The position numbers and the translations under genes are program-made. DNA of 64,000 nucleotides from Rattus norvegicus (Eukaryota; Chordata; Mammalia; Rodentia; Muridae), in contig NC_086021.1 of NCBI RefSeq assembly GCF_036323735.1, forward strand, positions 159,312,976 through 159,376,975. Reading direction: 5' to 3'. This document shows positions 57,921-64,000 of the stretch, one piece after another; position 1 is the stretch's first letter; the number at the start of each line of letters is the position of its first letter. The notes under the pieces are model-generated. The model ran no database searches and was not told the DNA's origin. It saw only the letters and a list, made by a program, of their open reading frames with translations.

Positions 57921-60900
57921 ATGAATATAACAGGAAGCAATAATCACTATTCCTTAATATCTCTCAACATCAATGGCCTCAACTCCCCAATAAAAAGACA
58001 TAGATTAATGAACTGGATACGCAACAAGGACCCGGCATTCTGCTGCCTACAGGAAACACACCTCAGAGACAAAGACAGACACTACCTCAGAGTGAAAGGC
58101 TGGAAAACAACTTTCCAAGCAAATGGTCAGAAGAAGCAAGCTGGAGTAGCCATTCTAATATCAGATAAAATCAATTTTCAACTAAAAGTCATCAAAAAAG
58201 ATAAGGAAGGACACTTCATATTCATCAAAGGAAAAATCCACCAAGATGAACTCTCAATCCTAAATATCTATGCCCCAAATACAAGGGCACCTACATACGT
58301 AAAAGAAACCTTACTAAAGCTCAAAACACACATTGCACCTCACACAATAATAGTAGGAGATTTCAACACCCCACTCTCATCAATGGACAGATCATGGAAA
58401 CAGAAATTAAACAGTGATGTCGACAGACTAAGAGAAGTCATGAGCCAAATGGACTTAACGGATATTTATAGAACATTCTATCCTAAAGCAAAATGATATA
58501 CCTTCTTCTCAGCTCCTCATGGTACTTTCTCCAAAATTGACCATGTAATTGGTCAAAAAACGGGCCTCAACAGGTATAGAAAGATATAAATAATCCCATG
58601 TGTGCTATTGGACCACCACGGCCTAATACTGGTTTTCAATAACAATAAGGGAAGAATGCCCACATATACGTGGAAATTGAACAATGCTCTACTCAGTGAT
58701 AACCTGGTCAAGCAAGAAATAAAGAAATTAAAAACTTTTTAGAATTTAATGAAAATGAAGGTACAACATACCCAAACTTATGGGACACAATGAAAGCTGT
58801 GCTAAGAGGAAAACTCATAGCGCTGAGTGCCTGCAGAAAGAAACAGGAAAGAGCATATGTCAGCAGCTTGACAGCACACCTAAAAGCTCTAGAACAAAAA
58901 GAAGCAAATACACCCAGGAGGAGTAGAAGGCAGGAAATAATCAAACTCAGAGCTGAAATCAACCAAGTAGAAACAAAAAGGACCATAGAAAGAATCAACA
59001 GAACCAAAAGTTGGTTCTTTGAGAAAATCAACAAGATAGATAAACCCTTAGCCAGACTAACGAGAGGACACAGAGAGTGTGTCCAAATTAACAAAATCAG
59101 AAATGAAAAGGGAGACATAACTACAGATTCAGAGGAAATTCAAAAAATCATCAGATCTTACTATAAAAACCTATATTCAACAAAATTTGAAAATCTACAG
59201 GAAATGGACAATTTCCTAGACAGATACCAGGTACCGAAGCTAAATCAGGAACACATAATCCAGCTAAACAACCCCATAACTCCTAAAGAAATAGAAGCAG
59301 TCATTAAAGGTCTCCCAACCAAAAAGAGCCCAGGTCCAGACAGGTTTGGTGCAGAATTCTATCAGACCTTCATAGAAGACCTCATACCAATATTATCCAA
59401 ACTATTCCACAAAATTGAAACAGATGGATCACTACCGAATTCCTTCTATGAAGCCACAATTACTCTTATACCTAAACCACACAAAGACCCAACAAAGAAA
59501 GAGAACTTCAGACCAATTTCCCTTATGAATATCGACGCAAAAATACTCAATAAAATTCTGGCAAACCGAATCCAAGAGCACATCAAAACAACCATCCACC
59601 ATGATCAAGTAGGCTTCATCCCAGGCATGCAGGGATGGTTCAATATACGGAAAACCATCAACGTGATCCATTATATAAACAAACTGAAAGAACAAAACCA
59701 CATGATCATTTCATTAGATGCTGAGAAAGCATTTGACAAAATTCAACACCCCTTCATGATAAAAGTCCTGGAAAGAATAGGAATTCAAGGCCCATACCTG
59801 AACATAGTAAAAGCCATATACAGCAAACCAGTTGCTAACATTAAACTAAATGGAGAGAAACTTGAAGAATCCCACTAAAATCAGGGACTAGACAAGGCTG
59901 CCCACTCTTTCCCTACTTATTCAATATAGTTCTTGAAGTTCTAGCCAGAGCAATCAGACAACAAAAGGAGGTCAAGGGGATACAGATCGGAAAAGAAGAA
60001 GTCAAAATATCACTATTTGCAGATGATATGATAGTATATTTAAGTGATCCCAAAAGTTCCACCAGAGAACTACTAAAGCTGATAAACAACTTCAGCAAAG
60101 TGGCTGGGTATAAAATTAACTCAAATAAATCAGTAGCCTTCCTCTACACAAAAGAGAAACAAGCCGAGAAAGAAATTAGGGAAACGACACCCTTCATAAT
60201 AGACCCAAATAATATAAAGTACCTCGGTGTGACTTTAACCAAGCAAGTAAAAGATCTGTAAAATAAGAACTTCAAGACACTGAAGAAGGAAATTGAAGAA
60301 GACCTCAGAAGATGGAAAGATCTCCCATGCTCATGGATTGGCAGGATTAATATAGTAAAAATGGGCATTTTACCAAAAGCGATCTACAGATTCAATGCAA
60401 TCCCCATCAAAATACCAATCCAATTCTTCAAAGAGTTAGACAGAACAATTTGCAAATTCATCTGGAATAACAAAAAACCCAGGATAGCTAAAACTATCCT
60501 CAACAATAAAAGGACTTCAGGGGGAATCACTATCCCTGAACTCAAGCAGTATTACAGAGCAATAGTGATAAAAACTGCATGGTATTGGTACAGAGACAGA
60601 CCGATAGACCAATGGAATAGAATTGAAGACCCAGAAATGAACCCACACACCTATGGTCACTTGATTTTTGACAAAGGAGCCAAAACCATCCAATGGAAAA
60701 AAGATAGCATTTTCAGCAAATGGTGCTGGTTCAACTGGAGGTCAACATGTAGAAGAATGCAGATCGATCCATGCTTATCACCCTGTACAAAGCTTAAATC
60801 CAAGTGGATCAAGGACCTCCACATCAAACCAGACACACTCAAGAAGAAAAACTAGGGAAGCATCTCGAACATTTGGGCAGTGGAAAAAATTTCCTGAACA

Positions 60901-61732
60901 AAACACCAATGGCTTATGGTCTAAGATCAAGAATTGACAAATGGGATCTCATAAAACTGCAAAGCTTCTGTAAGGCAAAGGACACTGTGGTTAGGACAAA
61001 ACGGCAACCAACAGATTGGGAAAAGATCTTTACCAATCCTACAACAGATAGAGGCCTTCTATCCAAAATATACAAAGAACTCAAGAAGTTAGACCGCAGG
61101 GAGACAAATAACCCTATTAAAAATGGGGTTCAGAGCTCAACAAAGAATTCACAGCTGAGGAATGCCGAATGGCTGAGAAACACCTAAAGAAATGTTCAAC
61201 ATCTTTAGTCATAAGGGAAATGCAAATCAAAACAACCCTGAGATTTCACCTCACACCAGTGAGAATGGCTAAGATCAAAAACTCAGGTGACAGCAGATGC
61301 TGGCGAGGATGTGGAGAAAGAGGAACACCTCTCCATTTTTGGTGGGATTGCAGACTGGTACAACCATTCTGGAAGTCAGTCTGGAGGTTCCTTAGAAAAT
61401 TGGACATTGAACTGCCTGAGGATCCAGCTACACCTCTCTTGGGCATATACCCAAAAGATGCCCCAACATATAAAAAAGACACGTGCTCCACTATGTTCAT
61501 AGCAGCCTTATTTATAATAGCCAGAAGCTGGAAAGAACCCAGATGCCCTTCAACAGAGGAATGGATTCAGAAAATGTGGTACATCTACACAATGGAATAT
61601 TACTCAGCTATCAAAAACGAGTTTATGAAATTCGTAGGCAAATGGTTGGAACTGGAAAATATCATCCTGAGTGAGCTAACCCAATCACAGAAAGACATAC
61701 ATGGTATGCACTCATTGATAAGTGGCTATTAG
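57921..61732 (+). pseudogene. L1 ORF2 (endonuclease / reverse transcriptase), multiple breaks
   Basis: Starts about 60 bp after ORF1, at the ATG of 57921 (MNITGSNNHYSLISLN). The endonuclease domain runs through QETHL, VGDFN and DHHGL. A TGA at 58494-58496 interrupts it, further stops follow near 58590 and 58740, and then a long open part (58790-59878) covers the linker and the start of the reverse transcriptase, with QVGFIPGMQGW. A frameshift and TAA occur near 59866-59878. The catalytic FADD motif is still present at 60016-60027. A TAA at 60259-60261 and a deletion near 60840 follow. The C-terminal domain ends with the cysteine-rich RCWRGCGERGTPLHFWWDC block and the stop at 61730-61732. Normal length is about 1270-1300 residues. 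Confidence 0.95.
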
Positions 61733-62458
61733 CCCAAATGCTTGAATTACCCTAGATGCCTAGAACAAATGAAACTCAAGACGGATGATCAAAATGTGAA
61801 TGCTTCACTCCTTCTTTAAAAGGGGAACAAGAATACCCTTTGGCAGGGAATAGAGAGGCAAAGATTAAAACAGAGACTGAAGGAACACCTTCAGAGCCTG
61901 CCCCACATGTGGCCCATACATATACAGCCACCCAATTAGACAAGATGGATGAATCAAAGAAGTGCAGACTGACAGGAGCCGGATGTAGATCTCTCCTGAG
62001 AGACACAGCCAGAATACAGCAAATACAGAGGCGAATGCCAGCAGGGAACCACTGAACTGAGAATAGGACCCCCGTTGAAGGAGTCAGAGAAAGAACTGGA
62101 AGAGCTTGAAGGGGCTCGAGACCCCATATGTACAACAAGGCCAAGCAACCAGAGCTTCCAGGGACTAAGCTACTACCTAAAGACTATACATGGACTGACC
62201 CTGGACTCTGACCTCATAGGTAGCAATGAATATCCTAGTAAGAGCACCAGTGGAAGGGGAAGCCCTGGGTCCTGCTAAGACTGAACCCCCAGTGAACTAG
62301 ACTGTCGGGGGGAGGGCGGCAATGGGGGGAGGGTTGGGAGGGGAACACCCATAAGGAAGGGGAGGGGAGAGGGGGATGTTTGTCCGGGAACCGGGAAAGG
62401 GAATAACACTCGAAATGTATATAAGAAATACTCAAGTTAATAAAAAAAATAAAAAAAA
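61733..62458 (+). other. L1 3' UTR with G-rich tract
   Basis: Contains the conserved L1 polypurine region (GGGGGGAGGG, GGGGGGAGGG, GGGAGGGG near 62305-62345), a potential G-quadruplex, and AATAAA at about 62439. Confidence 0.92.
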
Positions 62459-62475
62459 GGATGTTGAACATATAT
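62459..62475 (+). other. Short L1 3' transduction
   Basis: 17 bp (GGATGTTGAACATATAT) between two A-tails and inside the target duplications. It is therefore part of the mobilised RNA. Its first 13 bases match the antisense of L1 ORF2. Confidence 0.8.
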
Positions 62476-62486
62476 AAAAAAAAAAA

Positions 62487-62501
62487 AGAAAACTATTGAC
62501 C
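62487..62501. repeat. L1 target site duplication (right), 15 bp
   Basis: AGAAAACTATTGACC, identical to 56237-56251. Confidence 0.96.
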
Positions 62502-64000
62502 ACTCAGAGCTGGCACAACCCAAAGTGGCCTTTTCCACTTCTTAGTCCCATGGGGTCCTCTCTATCAGTTACTGTTCATTTCATTGAGACCAATGCCCTG
62601 ACAAGAGGCAGCTTTAAGGGGGAAGAGCTCTATTTAGGCTCACGCTATGAGGGGCTTGCTGGGAGTGTTAGGGCTCCTCTTCGTGGGTTTTTAGATTCTT
62701 GCCAGAAAGAATTTAAGAGCAGATTTGAACGAAGCTCCTGCATAACTTTGTTCAAGTGTGAAGGACAGACAGCAAATGGCTGCCATCAAGAGGGAGTTGA
62801 GGAGGGTGGGAGAAAGCCAGGCCTTTTGCAGTGGCATCCAGAAGTAAGGCATGTGGTGGGACTAGGTCCAGAGACTTCATAGCCTGTGACAGGAAGTTCA
62901 GGGTGCGCAGGAATATAGGAATACATTGCAGAACAGGGGATGGTACTTCCTTCAAAGAAATAGAATAAGTAAGGACTAAAAAGCTAGACAGGCCTTGAGG
63001 TGCTCACTGGGGAAACCTGCAAGTGTCAGTGTTTAGGAGGGACTTTTAGAAGCAGACTCCATTAGGGATATAATTACTCCTCCCATTTTCATAGGATGGC
63101 TTCAGTTGAGCCAGCTCTCATTTGTGATGATCTCCTGGCCAAACCCAGGTTTTCTACAGGCCCAGGCTTCATTTACTTTTAGTAAAAATACTAGAGAATA
63201 ATACTTTTGAGTAACTTTTTGAGTCGCTACAAATGACAAAACTAAGCAGGGTCAGATATTCTGCATTGAAATGAAGAGAGAGAGTACCAAAATTTAAAGA
63301 GACAGAATCCACTGGGATATGATTAGGTCACTGTGGTTTTTTTAAAATTTTTTTAAAATTTGTATGGTTGTATTAATGTAACTCCTTTCTTATGATGTCT
63401 CTACTTCAATGGCTGCTGTGTCCCTGGCTTTTTAATATGGCTTCCTTTTCAGTTGTGAAACTAGGGTTTCTGGAAATGTCAAGTCTGTTTTGAAGGTTTA
63501 GTACTGAGTGACTTTTTGGAACATGATAATTTTTGAGAAGTGGAGTTTTATTGCTGGAAGTGAATACGGTCTTTGGCCATCAAGAACCATTTCCATGAAC
63601 ATCTCTTAGCCTAGTCTTTATGTACCTACACATCTTTCTGACTTTTGGGCCAAATATTTACAATGTTTGAGGAAGCTACAAGCTCCCTCCAAACCTAAGC
63701 TTTGCTTGTTGTAAGACAGCAATAAAATCTATAGTAGAGTCTCCCTACTGTATCTGATAACTGCATTGTCTCTGAATATTCTTCTGTCACCATGAATATT
63801 ATATACCAATGGGGGAACCTTAGTCTTTTGGAGAAATCTAAATCCACATTCCCTAGCATGGTCACTCAGATTTAACTTCAAATAAACTTTCTTCCTATCT
63901 ATGGTGAGAGATAGATATTTTAACAGGAAAATATCAACCAGTAGATGTCAGGCTTAGCCTGAAAATGTCTAAGTTTCAGCTTTTAAATGAACTTTACAGC
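62502..64000. other. Unassigned intergenic sequence
   Basis: No gene recognised. 62570-62720 ('gccctgacaagaggcagctt', 'tatttaggctcac') resembles part of a rodent LTR-like repeat, not assigned. The 128-codon plus frame at 62496-62882 has no family resemblance. Confidence 0.35.

Larger units (their letters stand above)
56252..62486 (+). mobile_element. Full-length rat L1 with target duplication, 3' transduction and A-tail
   Basis: 6.2 kb element with a 5' UTR (56252-56785), ORF1, ORF2, a 3' UTR with a G-rich tract (62305-62380), a first A-tail near 62440-62458, a short non-L1 segment and a second A-tail. A perfect 15-bp duplication flanks it. L1 copies itself by target-primed reverse transcription using ORF1 (RNA chaperone) and ORF2 (endonuclease and reverse transcriptase). 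Structurally complete, but both ORFs are broken, so it is no longer autonomous. Confidence 0.96.

Noticed and set aside
58708..59118. Minus-strand hydrophobic 136-residue frame
   Set aside because: Antisense of L1 ORF2; similar antisense frames occur over every L1 copy here.
62496..62882. 128-residue plus-strand frame after the L1
   Set aside because: No domain or family resemblance, no promoter or splice support; probably chance, partly in an old repeat.

Overview
The window is mammalian nuclear DNA from a murid rodent, almost certainly rat (Rattus). L1 copies with the rat-type ORF2 end and 3' UTR make up well over a third of it, and murine B1, B2 and B3-like SINEs and long microsatellites are also present. 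I found no intact host protein-coding gene. Everything recognisable is mobile DNA, retrocopied mRNA or satellite-like sequence. No CRISPR array, bacterial operon or tRNA gene was seen. Layout from left to right: 1-2255 is a minus-strand 5'-truncated L1. 2281-4030 is a decayed gammaretrovirus-like pol remnant, followed by a (GGAA)n tract. About 4620-7480 (copy A) and 13230-18330 (copy B) are two diverged direct copies of the same roughly 3 kb sequence, with a partial third copy at 9045-9280. Copy B is split by a processed pseudogene of the anti-apoptotic gene Mcl1, whose tail region has become a long (CTT)n tract. L1 pieces occupy most of 9540-12665 and 18390-23680. || 23681-28122 is the best defined element: a defective class II (ERVK, betaretrovirus/IAP-like) provirus on the minus strand. 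It has two 309-bp LTRs, a perfect 6-bp target duplication, a primer binding site that fits tRNA-Ile, a leader with three 29-bp tandem repeats, gag matrix and capsid pieces, a long uninterrupted RNase H-integrase frame, a small env transmembrane remnant, and a polypurine tract repeated inside integrase. The polymerase catalytic core and most of env are deleted, so it cannot replicate by itself. It sits in the A-rich tail of an old L1. || 28-42 kb holds old L1 3' ends, SINE fragments, a perfect 132-bp inverted repeat with arms about 1 kb apart, a Utp11 retropseudogene piece, a young truncated L1 and an Ankrd40 retropseudogene whose acidic codon run has expanded into a 260-bp satellite. 42.5-52 kb holds further L1 copies, two B2 SINEs, an LTR-like element with 0.3-kb direct terminal repeats that contains a B1 and a histone H3.3A (H3f3a) retropseudogene, and the promoter monomers plus ORF1 of an older L1. 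56252-62486 is a structurally full-length rat L1 with a 15-bp target duplication and a short 3' transduction. Both of its ORFs are broken. The remaining gaps (about 28.9-30.1, 32.6-35.6, 37.2-38.9, 52.1-56.2 and 62.5-64 kb) contain nothing I can name with confidence. One candidate spliced exon (56051-56153, minus) and a few coding-like scraps are noted there.
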